Shown here in pieces: positions 7,427 to 14,571 of a stretch of 18,227 nt of DNA (position 1 is its first letter; every line of letters starts with the position of its first letter). This stretch comes from Pseudomonadota bacterium. Lineage in GTDB: Bacteria > Pseudomonadota > Gammaproteobacteria > Burkholderiales > Burkholderiaceae_B. The notes under the pieces were generated by a model. It did no database searches. It saw only the letters and a list, made by a program, of their open reading frames with translations, and had not been told where the DNA came from. The translations under genes and the position numbers were made by a program. The stretch covers positions 1-18,227 of the forward strand of contig JAEWJD010000018.1 in NCBI GenBank assembly GCA_023386765.1. Reading direction: 5' to 3'.

Positions 7427-7807
7427 TCAGGCCTCGGCGATGCACTCGATTTCGAGCAGGAACAGCGGATTGCCCATGGAGGCTTCGATGGTCGTGCGGG
7501 CCGGGTAGTTGCCGTCAGGGAAGTAGCTGCGGTAGATCTCGTTCATGCGCGCAAAGTCACCGGCGCGCTTGAGAATCACGTTGGCCTTGACGATCTTGTC
7601 CAGGCTCGAGCCGGCGGCTTCCAGCAGCGCCTGCACGTTGGCCATCACCTGGTGCATCTGCGCATCGAAGTCACCTTCGACGATCTGGCGGTCGTCGTAG
7701 AAGGCCGGCTGGCCCGACACGAAGACAAAGCCGTTGGAACGCACGGCGGGCGACAGGGGCGCCAGCGGCGGCGTGACTTTGTCGGAACGAATGATTTCTT
7801 TGGTCAT
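7427..7807 (-). CDS. RidA/YjgF/UK114-family protein (imine/enamine deaminase type)
   Basis: This 126-residue protein is typical in length for the family, which forms trimers and hydrolyses reactive enamines or imines. Family features are SGQP (31-34), the conserved arginine R104 in YPARTTIEA and E119 in LLEIECIA. AGGAG 7 nt before the ATG supports the start. It is the last gene of the leftward FAH-receptor-RidA operon, ending at a strong terminator. The same superfamily includes 2-aminomuconate deaminases of meta-cleavage pathways, so a pathway-specific deaminase or hydrolase role is plausible here rather than general RidA housekeeping. That choice is inference. Confidence 0.93.
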   Translation of the reverse strand: MTKEIIRSDKVTPPLAPLSPAVRSNGFVFVSGQPAFYDDRQIVEGDFDAQMHQVMANVQALLEAAGSSLDKIVKANVILKRAGDFARMNEIYRSYFPDGNYPARTTIEASMGNPLFLLEIECIAEA

Positions 7808-7862
7808 GGCTCTCTCCTTGGGGAAAATTTATAGGTATTGCAAGTGGGGACCCGGGCGCGGC

Positions 7863-8837
7863 TTATTGCGCGGTAGCCCCGGATTGTTTGACCATCTCCG
7901 CCGCATTGGCGATTTCGGTCTTGATGTGCTCCGAGAAGGCCTGCGGCGTGGTGCCCAGCGGTACCAGGCCCTGTTCGCCCAGTTGCGCGCGCACCTCGGG
8001 CAGGGCCAGTACCTGCGTGAACTCGTTGCTGAGCTGCTCGACCACGGCTGCGGGTGTGCCGGCAGGCGCGACCACGCCGTACCACGAGTTGGACTTGAAG
8101 TCCGGCAGGCCGGCTTCCTTGAAGGTCGGCACTTCCGGTGCGGCGGCCAGACGCTCGTCGTTGACCACCGCGATGGCGCGCAGCTTGCCGGAGGTGATGT
8201 GGGGCAGCACGTCGGGCACGTTGGCGAACATCATGTCCACGTGACCGCCCAGCAGGTCGGTCAAGGCGGCTGCCTGGCCCTTGTAAGGCACGTGCATGAC
8301 CTTGGCGCCGGTCTGCGCCTTGAGCTGTTCGATGGCGATGTGGCTGGAGGTCCCGTTGCCGAAAGAGCCCAGGGTGATCGTGTCGGGCTTCTTGCCGGCC
8401 TGCGTGATCAGGTCCTGTAGCGTCTTGACCGGCACGTCCGGGTGGGCGACCAGGATGTGCGGCGTATAGGCCAGATAGGAGACCGGCGCGAAATCCTTTT
8501 GCGTGTCGTAGCGCAGATCGGTATGCAGGCTGGGGTTGATGGCAAAGCTGTTGGCCACCATGCCCAGGACATAGCCGTCGGGCTGGGCACGGGCCACGCG
8601 CTCGGTACCGATCATGGTGCCGCCGCCCGGCTTGTTGTCGATGATGACGGGTTGCTTGAGGCGGTCGCCCATTTTCTGGCCCAGGGTGCGCGCCAGGTTG
8701 TCCAGTGTGCCGCCGGCCGGGAAGGGCACCACAATGGTGATGAGTTTTTCCGGGTAAGCCTGGGCCTGGCTGGCCGCCGGCACGAGCGCCAGGGTACCCA
8801 GGGCAAAAAGGGCGTTGCGTAGCAGGGTATTGCGCAT
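7863..8837 (-). CDS. TTT-family (Bug) periplasmic solute receptor 2
   Basis: This is a 324-residue receptor with a signal peptide (likely cleavage near residues 25-27, SQA|QA or AQA|YP), then ITIVVPFPAGGTLD and DNKPGGG, the hallmarks of the family. It starts 10 bp after the FAH-family gene stop; the AAGG ribosome-binding element overlaps that stop codon, so translation is probably coupled. It is followed by ridA after 55 bp. It differs clearly from receptor 1, so the regulon may take up two ligands or have one receptor per induction state. No transporter membrane subunits are nearby. Confidence 0.94.
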   Translation of the reverse strand: MRNTLLRNALFALGTLALVPAASQAQAYPEKLITIVVPFPAGGTLDNLARTLGQKMGDRLKQPVIIDNKPGGGTMIGTERVARAQPDGYVLGMVANSFAINPSLHTDLRYDTQKDFAPVSYLAYTPHILVAHPDVPVKTLQDLITQAGKKPDTITLGSFGNGTSSHIAIEQLKAQTGAKVMHVPYKGQAAALTDLLGGHVDMMFANVPDVLPHITSGKLRAIAVVNDERLAAAPEVPTFKEAGLPDFKSNSWYGVVAPAGTPAAVVEQLSNEFTQVLALPEVRAQLGEQGLVPLGTTPQAFSEHIKTEIANAAEMVKQSGATAQ

Positions 8838-8847
8838 GATCGCCGCC

Positions 8848-9768
8848 TTATTCGATATGGGTGACCAGCTCGCCGATGGACTCGATGCGGGCCTTGATGA
8901 TGTCGCCGGCTTCCAGCGAGCGCGGCGGCTTGAACGAGAGTGCGACGCCCGAGGGCGTGCCGGTGGCGATGATGTCGCCCGGCTCCAGCGTCATGCCTTG
9001 CGACAGGATGGCGATGATGGCCGGGATATCAAACAGCATGTCGGAGGTGTTGGCCGACTGGCGCTTTTCCCCATTGACTTCGAGTTCCAGGCTCAGCGCG
9101 TTGGGGGCGGGGATGGCGCGCGCCAGGGTGACCACCGGACCGATCGGGCAGGTGCCGTCCAGCGACTTGCCCTTGAACCATTGGCCGTGCAGCGCCTGCA
9201 GGTCGCGCGCGGTGATGTCGTTGACGATGGTGTAGCCGAAGACGTGGTCCAGGGCGTCCTCCGGGCGGATGTCGCGTCCGCCCTTGCCGATCACGATACC
9301 CAGTTCGATTTCGTAATCCAGCAGCTTGGAAATCTGCCCATGGCGGCTGACGCGCGCGTTGTGGCCGCTGACCGCCGTGGGCGGCTTGCTGAAGATTTCC
9401 ATGGCTTTGGGCATCTCGTCGGCCGGGCGGCCACGGGCCAGATTGCCCTCGACGATGTGCTCGCGGTAGTTGCGGCCGACGCAGAAGATGTTCTTGCGCG
9501 GGCGGGGGATGGGAGCCAGAAAGGTCAACCCGGCAGCCTCGATGGCCTGCGGGCGGCCGCTGGCCTGTGCCTGTTCCAGCAGGCTGTCCAGGACGTCGAT
9601 GGCGGCATCGCCCAGGTCGATGATGTCGCCCACCTGGCGCGGCGCGGAGGCCTGCGACAGGGCATGCGGGTGTTGCGACCAGGCTTCGGTCAGATCGATC
9701 ACCTTGCCGTCATCGAGCAGGGCGCCCAGACGGGTCGAATTGTCATGGGCGAATGTCAGTAGCTTCAT
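8848..9768 (-). CDS. Fumarylacetoacetate hydrolase (FAH)-family enzyme
   Basis: This 306-residue enzyme has a divergent N-terminal domain (about 1-85) and an FAH catalytic domain starting at IFCVGRNYREH (94-104). Metal ligands are visible as E153-x-E155 in DYEIELGIVIG and D184 in NDITARDLQ, with the KSLDGTCPIGP loop at 201-211. FAH-family members hydrolyse C-C bonds, hydrate 2-oxo-dienoates or decarboxylate 2-oxo acids, all common steps after meta-cleavage. AGGAG about 10 nt before the ATG supports the start. It is the first gene of a leftward operon whose control region repeats the 20-bp spaced GTAT sites, which links it to the dioxygenase operon. The exact reaction is not predictable. Confidence 0.92.
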   Translation of the reverse strand: MKLLTFAHDNSTRLGALLDDGKVIDLTEAWSQHPHALSQASAPRQVGDIIDLGDAAIDVLDSLLEQAQASGRPQAIEAAGLTFLAPIPRPRKNIFCVGRNYREHIVEGNLARGRPADEMPKAMEIFSKPPTAVSGHNARVSRHGQISKLLDYEIELGIVIGKGGRDIRPEDALDHVFGYTIVNDITARDLQALHGQWFKGKSLDGTCPIGPVVTLARAIPAPNALSLELEVNGEKRQSANTSDMLFDIPAIIAILSQGMTLEPGDIIATGTPSGVALSFKPPRSLEAGDIIKARIESIGELVTHIE

Positions 9769-9824
9769 GGGGCGTTGTCTCCTGTGCCTGGCCGTCGGGG
9801 GCAGGGCTTGCTGGGTAAAAGTTG

Positions 9825-9856
9825 TTTTGTATTCGGCGTGCCTATTTTGTATGCAA
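9825..9856. promoter_or_regulatory. 20-bp-spaced GTAT operator pair upstream of the FAH operon
   Basis: TTTTGTAT occurs at 9825-9832 and again at 9845-9852. The cores GTATTC (9829-9834) and GTATGC (9849-9854) each differ from GTATAC by one base, and their centres are exactly 20 bp apart. The right site forms the near-palindrome TTGTATGCAA (9847-9856). The spacing matches the other two arrays, which supports a common regulator, although these sites are weaker matches. Confidence 0.55.
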
Positions 9857-9884
9857 GATTACTATGCTGTGTTCAGAATGGCAA
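9856..9884 (-). promoter_or_regulatory. Candidate promoter of the FAH-receptor-ridA operon
   Basis: On the minus strand TTGCCA (9879-9884) is followed after 17 bp by TAATCT (9856-9861). The -35 matches five of six bases, the -10 three. The predicted start near 9849 falls within the TTGTATGCAA site, consistent with repression. About 80 bp of leader would precede the ATG at 9768. Confidence 0.45.
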
Positions 9885-9893
9885 TACAGCATA
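9863..9893. repeat. 8-bp inverted repeat over the FAH promoter
   Basis: TATGCTGT (9863-9870) and ACAGCATA (9886-9893) are perfect inverted copies separated by 15 bp, with arm centres 23 bp apart. They overlap the -35/spacer of the candidate promoter. The sequence is unlike the GTATAC sites, so a second regulator may act here. Confidence 0.5.
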
Positions 9894-10285
9894 TTTTCGA
9901 GGCACCGCTTGCCGGAGAACGCGCGCAGGCCTGCGCATTGCTGCTCAGGCAGCGCAATGTGGCGTCGGATGCGAGGGGGGAGGCGGCGGGCAAGCCCGTG
10001 GCGTTCAGAGAAGCGGCAGTACTTTCCAGCCGGCGTATCGCCCGAAGTCGGCCTTGCAGGACGGGCGGTTCGGCGGGAGGGTCTTGTCGCGATTGGGGCT
10101 AAGCCCTGACGACGTTTGCGCCAGGAGCTGTTCCCCGACGAGGCGTTGGGGATGGGCGCGGTTGTGCGCGTTGGCCTGCTCCTGAGGCTGCATTGCAGCC
10201 CAGTTGGGTGGCCGGGCCAGGCAGGCCGTCTCTCCGGCGGCGACGGGACAGCCGCTGGCGGCCCAGCACCGTGTGCACGGCGCGC
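9894..10285. other. Gene-free stretch between the FAH promoter and dadA
   Basis: No open reading frame here has recognisable content or a good ribosome binding site. The short frames on both strands are rich in Arg, Ala and Gly as expected for GC-rich non-coding DNA. Small hairpins GGCTGC-ATT-GCAGCC (10186-10200) and GGGCT-A-AGCCC (10096-10106) are present without T-tracts; the first might assist termination of the leftward dadA transcript. I see no mobile-element ends. Confidence 0.5.
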
Positions 10286-11545
10286 CTAGCGTCGCGCGAA
10301 GCGCTCCAGCGTCAGGCCGTCGAGGTCGATCTCGGGTTGGCGGCCGCAGACCAGATCGGCGACCACGCGGGACGTGCCGCAGGCCTGGGTCCAACCGTTG
10401 GAGCCGTGGCCGCTGTTGAGATAGAGGCCTTCCCAGCCGCAGCGGCCCAGGATGGCCGGGCCATCGGGGGTCATGGGGCGCAGGCCTGCCCAGAAGGTGG
10501 CCTGGCGGTAATCGACCCCTTCGGGAAAGAGGCTTTGCACCGCACGGATCAGGGTGGCCTTGCGGGCAGGGTTGAGGGTCAGGTCGTGTCCGACCAGTTC
10601 AGCCATGCCGGCGGCGCGCAGGCGCGAGCCGAGCCGGGAGATCATGACCTTGTTGTGTTCGTCCATGATCGACAGGGTCGGTGCCCGCGCGCTGTCGGTG
10701 ATGGGGGCCGTGATGGAAAAACCCTTCAGGGGATAGACCGGCAGTTTCACGCCCAGCGGCGCGAGTAGCGCGGGTGCCTGGTTGCCCAAGGCCACGACGG
10801 TGGCGTCGGCCAGCAGGGGGCCGGCGCTGCTGTCTGCGCCGGTGACGCGCCCGCCTTCATGGCGCAGGCGCTCGATGGTGGTGCCGTAATGAAAGCGCAC
10901 GCCCTGCGCCTGTAGCCAGGCGCTCAGTGCCTGGCAGAAAAGATGGCTGTCGCCGCTGGCGTCGGCCGGCAGGTGCAGCGCGCCGGCCAGCGGAGCGGCG
11001 GCATGCGACAGGGCGGGTTCGACCCGCCGCGCCTGGTCGGCATCGAGCACCTGGTGCGCGATGCCCAGTTCCGCCAGGGCGCTGGCCGAGAGATCGCCGT
11101 GACGGCATTCGGCTTCGGTCTGGAAGAGTTGCAGCACGCCGCCGGCATGGAAGTCGAAGGCCAGCGGCGTGTCGGCGATGAGTTGGCGCAGACAGGCCAG
11201 GCTGTAGTGCGCCACGCGCTGCATGCGCAGCTTGTTGATGCGAAAGCGCGGCGCGTTGCATTGCTGCAGCCATTGGCTCGCCCAGCGCAGGCGCACCGGG
11301 TCGGGCCATAGCGAGAAACGCACCGGCGCATCGGCCTTGAGGGCCATCCTCAGCACTTTCCAGGGCATGCCGGGGGCCGCCCAGGGCGCGGCAAAGCTGG
11401 GGCACAGGCCCCCCGCGTTGCCGAAGCTGGTCTCCATTCCCGGGCCGGCGTGGCGTTCCACCACCTCGACTTCGTGGCCTTCCCGGGCCAGATAGTAAGC
11501 GGTCGTGATGCCGACCACGCCTGCGCCAAGAACGAGCGTCTTCAT
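10286..11545 (-). CDS. dadA: D-amino-acid dehydrogenase, FAD-dependent (DadA-like)
   Basis: This 419-residue flavoprotein should oxidise D-amino acids to 2-oxo acids plus ammonia, passing electrons to the respiratory chain at the inner face of the membrane. The FAD-binding G7-x-G9-x2-G12 lies at the N terminus (VLGAGVVGITTAYYLAREGH). GMETSFGNAGG follows, and the C-terminal GHGSNGWTQACG (about 379-390) matches the DadA GHG-x-x-GWT-x-ACG signature. Length is close to E. coli DadA. It begins 11 bp after the receptor 3 stop with no clear ribosome binding site, so it is probably translationally coupled. Pairing with a periplasmic receptor suggests use of an imported D-amino or imino acid. It may be a paralogue of the housekeeping dadA, since no alanine racemase (dadX) is adjacent. 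Confidence 0.9.
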   Translation of the reverse strand: MKTLVLGAGVVGITTAYYLAREGHEVEVVERHAGPGMETSFGNAGGLCPSFAAPWAAPGMPWKVLRMALKADAPVRFSLWPDPVRLRWASQWLQQCNAPRFRINKLRMQRVAHYSLACLRQLIADTPLAFDFHAGGVLQLFQTEAECRHGDLSASALAELGIAHQVLDADQARRVEPALSHAAAPLAGALHLPADASGDSHLFCQALSAWLQAQGVRFHYGTTIERLRHEGGRVTGADSSAGPLLADATVVALGNQAPALLAPLGVKLPVYPLKGFSITAPITDSARAPTLSIMDEHNKVMISRLGSRLRAAGMAELVGHDLTLNPARKATLIRAVQSLFPEGVDYRQATFWAGLRPMTPDGPAILGRCGWEGLYLNSGHGSNGWTQACGTSRVVADLVCGRQPEIDLDGLTLERFARR

Positions 11546-11556
11546 ACGGTTGAGGA

Positions 11557-12537
11557 TCAGTTCGCTTTGATGTCGGCCGAGTCGATGATCTTCTTGTAGC
11601 GATCGGTCTCGCTGGCCATGAAGGAGGCAAAGTCGGCGGGCTTGCGATAGTCTACCGAGAAGCCCAGGCCTTCGAGGCGCGACTTCATTTCCGGCATCGC
11701 CATGATGCGCTCGGTGGCCTTGGTGAGCTTGTCGACGACCGGCGCAGGCACCTTGGCAGGAGCCCAGAAGCCATACCAGCTGGAGAACTCGAAGTCGGGA
11801 TAGCCGGCCTCGCGCATGGTGGGCACATCAGGCAGTTGCGGGCTGCGCGTCGCACCCGTGACGGCCAGGGCGCGGACCTTGTCGGCCTTGATGAGCGGCA
11901 GGGCGGTGAGGATGGGGTCCATCTTGGCCGTGACGGCGCCGCCCATCAGGTCCTGCAGGGCGGGGGCGCCGCCCTTGTAGAGCGCGATCGGGATGTTCTT
12001 CTGGCCGATCTCATGCAGATAGTAGGCCGAGGCCAGGTGATCGGCCGCACCGAAACCGCCGGTGCCGAAGGTCACTTTCTGCGGTGCGGCGGCGGCCTCG
12101 TCGGCGAAGGCCTTGGGCGTGGTGGCCTTGACCGCCGGGTTCACCAGGAATACCAGCGGGCCTTGTGCCAGCAGCGCGATGGGCGCGTAGTCCTTGACCG
12201 CGTCGTACTTGATGGTGTCTTTGTAGAGCAGCGGGTTGATCGAGTGCAGCGAGGCGTTGATGTAGAGCGTGTAGCCATCGGCCGGCGAGCGCGCCACGTG
12301 ATCGGCGCCGATCATGCTGGAGGCACCGGCGCGGTTCTCCACGATGATGTTCTGGCCCAGCTCGCCACGCAGCTTCTCGGCGAACAGGCGTGCCACGCTG
12401 TCAACCGGGCCGCCTGCGGCATGAGGCACCACGATGGTGATCGGGCGCGAGGGGTAGTCGGCCTCGGCGGCATGGGCCAGGGGGAGTACTGCGCAGGCGA
12501 GCGCGGCAGCGATGAGATTGCGGCGAACGGCGTCCAT
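11557..12537 (-). CDS. TTT-family (Bug) periplasmic solute receptor 3
   Basis: This 326-residue receptor has a clear signal peptide (MDAVRRN... with likely cleavage AHA23|AE), followed by YPSRPITIVVPHAAGGPVD and ENRAGAS motifs of the family. AGGA lies 9 nt before the ATG. It heads the leftward operon with dadA, so its ligand may be an amino-acid-like carboxylate; most characterised Bug ligands are carboxylates or amides. The upstream 179-bp gap carries a GAATATTC site shared with the metC promoter region. Confidence 0.94.
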   Translation of the reverse strand: MDAVRRNLIAAALACAVLPLAHAAEADYPSRPITIVVPHAAGGPVDSVARLFAEKLRGELGQNIIVENRAGASSMIGADHVARSPADGYTLYINASLHSINPLLYKDTIKYDAVKDYAPIALLAQGPLVFLVNPAVKATTPKAFADEAAAAPQKVTFGTGGFGAADHLASAYYLHEIGQKNIPIALYKGGAPALQDLMGGAVTAKMDPILTALPLIKADKVRALAVTGATRSPQLPDVPTMREAGYPDFEFSSWYGFWAPAKVPAPVVDKLTKATERIMAMPEMKSRLEGLGFSVDYRKPADFASFMASETDRYKKIIDSADIKAN

Positions 12538-12632
12538 AGTCGTGATCCTTTGTCGAACAGGTCAAAAACGCGCGCGGCCGGGTTGCGGCGCACAGCGCAG
12601 GCAGAAACTCAGAGCGTAAGAGAGGCAGGGGT

Positions 12633-12687
12633 GAAATTTATTTCCTTGTTGCGCGTGCGCCGGCGCCGATACGAAAGAATATTCACC
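12633..12687. promoter_or_regulatory. Probable Lrp-type control region of the receptor 3-dadA operon
   Basis: The 8-bp palindrome GAATATTC (12677-12684) lies in GGTGAATATTCTTTCG read on the minus strand (12687-12672). A nearly identical element is found at 14471-14485 before metC. A second inverted repeat, GAAAT-TT-ATTTC (12633-12644), lies 42 bp away, about four helical turns. AT-rich GAATATTC-like palindromes in phased groups are typical of Lrp/AsnC regulators, and one is encoded immediately upstream. A weak promoter, TTGCGA-17-TATCGG, overlaps the site on the minus strand. Confidence 0.5.
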
Positions 12688-12716
12688 CTCGCAACGGCGT
12701 CGATCAGCCTGGCGTC

Positions 12717-13175
12717 TCAGAGGTAGTCCAGCGGCAGCGCGGTGGTGTACTTGATTTCCTCCATCGCGAAGCTGGAACTGACGTCGAACAGCTCGGCGAT
12801 CTGGATCAGCTTCTTGTAGATGCGGTCGAAACCGGCGATGTCCGGCACCAGTACCTTGAGCAGGTAGTCGGTGTCGCCGGTCATGCGGTAGAACTCGACC
12901 ACTTCGGGGATGTCGCGCACCCCCACGGAGAATTTTTTCAGCCACTGCAGATCATGGTGGCTGGTCTTGATCGACACGAAAACGGTCAGGCCCAGGCCCG
13001 CCTTGACGCTGTCCAGCAGACAGACCTGGCGGCGGATCAGGCCGGATTGCTGCATCTGCTGGATGCGTTTCCAACAGGCAGTGGGAGAGAGGTGAACCTG
13101 CTCGGCGATTTCGTGATTGGACAGGCGCGCGTCTGCCTGAAGCAGCGCCAGGATGCTGCGGTCTTTCTTGTCCAT
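12717..13175 (-). CDS. Lrp/AsnC-family transcriptional regulator (DecR/BkdR-like)
   Basis: This 152-residue protein has an N-terminal helix-turn-helix (about 17-45, LSNHEIAEQVHLSPTACWKR) and a RAM effector-binding domain (about 60-145). The pattern FYRMTGDTDYLLKV and the end SSSFAMEEIKYTTALPL resemble the DecR/BkdR branch. The start at 13175 (MDKKDRS) matches the family N terminus and has AGGAGG about 11 nt upstream; an ORF extension to 13217 is not family-like. It lies upstream of receptor 3-dadA in the same direction, separated by 179 bp. Members sense amino acids such as cysteine, branched-chain amino acids or alanine, and often activate adjacent catabolic genes. Confidence 0.93.
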   Translation of the reverse strand: MDKKDRSILALLQADARLSNHEIAEQVHLSPTACWKRIQQMQQSGLIRRQVCLLDSVKAGLGLTVFVSIKTSHHDLQWLKKFSVGVRDIPEVVEFYRMTGDTDYLLKVLVPDIAGFDRIYKKLIQIAELFDVSSSFAMEEIKYTTALPLDYL

Positions 13176-13413
13176 AAGGGCACTGTTCCTCCTTGCCGGG
13201 CCTGGCCGGGCCCGCACTGGCCCGTATGTTCGGGCCTGATTCGGTGTTCGAGCGCGAGCGCTCCCGCCAGGGCTGCCGGGAGGCGGCGCGGGCGGATGGG
13301 GTGGTTGCCGGGACAGTCGTGGCCGTGCTGTGACGCCATGGATATGGCGTGCCGGCGATGCGCTGAGGCATCCACCTAGCGGGCATGTTATAGGCTGGCC
13401 CGGGTGGCGACCA

Positions 13414-13437
13414 TATAATTCATATGCGCTGAATTAT
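13414..13437 (+). promoter_or_regulatory. LysR-type operator overlapping the lysR -10 box
   Basis: A perfect interrupted palindrome has arms ATAATTCA (13415-13422) and TGAATTAT (13430-13437) around 7 bp, and contains T-N11-A (T13420 to A13432). A consensus -10 TATAAT (13414-13419) overlaps its left arm, just upstream of the lysR start at 13450; no good -35 is visible. This fits negative autoregulation by the LysR protein. Confidence 0.6.
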
Positions 13438-13449
13438 GGGAATTCTTAT

Positions 13450-14412
13450 ATGTCGATTAGCAGCGGAACGGCCATGAAGGAAGTGGACCTCACCTTGATG
13501 CAGACGTTCTTTCTGGCGGCTCGCGAAGGCACGTACTCGGCCGCCGCGCGGCGGCTGAATATTTCGTATCAGTCGGTGGCGAACCATATCCGTCGCCTGG
13601 AGCAGCGCGTCGGCGACAAACTCGTGGTCACCGAGAGAGGGTCCAAGTCCATTGCCCTGACGCCGCGCGGCACCAGCCTGTACCGGCTGCTGGAACCGGA
13701 GTTCGACACCATCCTGATGCGCCTGGCCAACCTGATCGACAAGGAGCGGCCGGTGATTCGCATCGGCATGCCGCAGGCCATCTTTTTCTACCTGATGCCG
13801 CCGCTGCTCAAGGAGTTCCGCCGCTGCCATCCCAATGTCGAGGTGGTGGGCTATGAGCGCGACGTGTCCCTGCCGGAACTGATTCGCAGCGGCTCGCTCG
13901 ATGTTTGCCTGAGCGAGCGCTATTTCGGCGAAACGGTGATTCCCCAGCGCGTGATCTGCCATTACCAGCCGGCGCTGGTGTTTCCTGCAAGCTGGACGCC
14001 TCCCAAGGATGTCGCCTCGGTACCGCAATGGGCGCGGGGCCGCCCGCTGGTGGCACACGAGCCGGGCCAGATGCTGCGCAACATCGCGGTGGACTACCTG
14101 TCGGTGGGTGTCGAGCAGCCGACGGTAGTGGTGTCCACGTCGACCAGCGCCAGCGCCAAACGCTGCGTGGCCGAGGGGATCGGGTTCGCCCTGCTGCCCA
14201 GCTGGTGCATCGAGGATGCGGATACCCAGTTGCAGTGCATGGCCTTGAGCAATGCCCCCAAGATACCCATCTACTTCGGCGAGGCCGCCTATCTGCGTGC
14301 CAATCCCTTCGTGCGCACCCTGCACAAACTCTGCCTGGAGCTGCTGGCCACCACCGTCAATGCGCGTTCGGCACGCTGGATCGCCAGCCGCAGCGGCAAG
14401 CGCCGGGCCTGA
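13450..14412 (+). CDS. LysR-family transcriptional regulator
   Basis: This protein of about 320 residues has the LysR winged helix-turn-helix at residues 15-74 (TFFLAAREGTYSAAARRLNI followed by SVANHIRRLE). A type-2 periplasmic-binding-like effector domain (about 95-300) follows. The ATG at 13450 has GGGA 8 nt upstream; the ATG at 13474 (312 aa) is an alternative, preceded by GGAA. It is transcribed away from the Lrp gene and 159 bp ahead of the metC-dapA-like-SDR operon in the same direction, the usual place for a regulator of that operon. It carries a palindromic operator on its own promoter. Confidence 0.92.
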   Translation: MSISSGTAMKEVDLTLMQTFFLAAREGTYSAAARRLNISYQSVANHIRRLEQRVGDKLVVTERGSKSIALTPRGTSLYRLLEPEFDTILMRLANLIDKERPVIRIGMPQAIFFYLMPPLLKEFRRCHPNVEVVGYERDVSLPELIRSGSLDVCLSERYFGETVIPQRVICHYQPALVFPASWTPPKDVASVPQWARGRPLVAHEPGQMLRNIAVDYLSVGVEQPTVVVSTSTSASAKRCVAEGIGFALLPSWCIEDADTQLQCMALSNAPKIPIYFGEAAYLRANPFVRTLHKLCLELLATTVNARSARWIASRSGKRRA

Positions 14413-14470
14413 GGCCGGCGGCGGGGCGGGGATAAACATTCTCTTTTTTCCGCCCGGCCCCCGGCAGAAT

Positions 14471-14485
14471 CGAAAAATATTCACC
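14471..14485. promoter_or_regulatory. Lrp-type site upstream of the metC operon
   Basis: Read on the minus strand this is GGTGAATATTTTTCG, identical to the site at 12672-12687 except for one missing C. A weaker relative, AACATTC (14435-14441), lies 41 bp away on the same relative side as the second repeat in the other region. The site is 86 bp before the metC start, a position suited to activation or repression. Confidence 0.5.
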
Positions 14486-14520
14486 ACCCGTCCCCCTAGA
14501 CTACGTCAAACCCTAGTGGC

Positions 14521-14530
14521 GAACCGGTTC
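14521..14530. repeat. Perfect 10-bp palindrome GAACCGGTTC
   Basis: This palindrome lies 41 bp before the metC start, downstream of the Lrp-type site. It could be a regulator site or the base of an mRNA hairpin. No second copy was noticed in the window. Confidence 0.3.
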
Positions 14531-14571
14531 CGGCAGGAGCGCCGGCCGCTTCTTCCCGGAGATTGAAGTCT

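Noticed and set aside
8815..9762. A 315-codon plus-strand open frame opposite the FAH-family gene
   Set aside because: The FAH-family gene on the other strand has its metal-binding motif and ribosome binding site. The plus-strand product is an antisense shadow.
10005..10394. A 129-codon minus-strand frame beside dadA, considered as a gene remnant
   Set aside because: It overlaps the dadA 3' end in another frame, has no recognisable sequence or ribosome binding site, and shows no similarity to transposases that I can see.
13420..14487. A 355-codon minus-strand open frame opposite lysR
   Set aside because: The opposite strand encodes a full LysR protein. The antisense product has no recognisable motif and runs through the lysR control region.
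14494..14516. Direct repeat CCCTAG (14494-14499 and 14511-14516) upstream of metC
   Set aside because: Six-base repeats with 17-bp spacing are too short to support alone, and no other copy was seen at related promoters.
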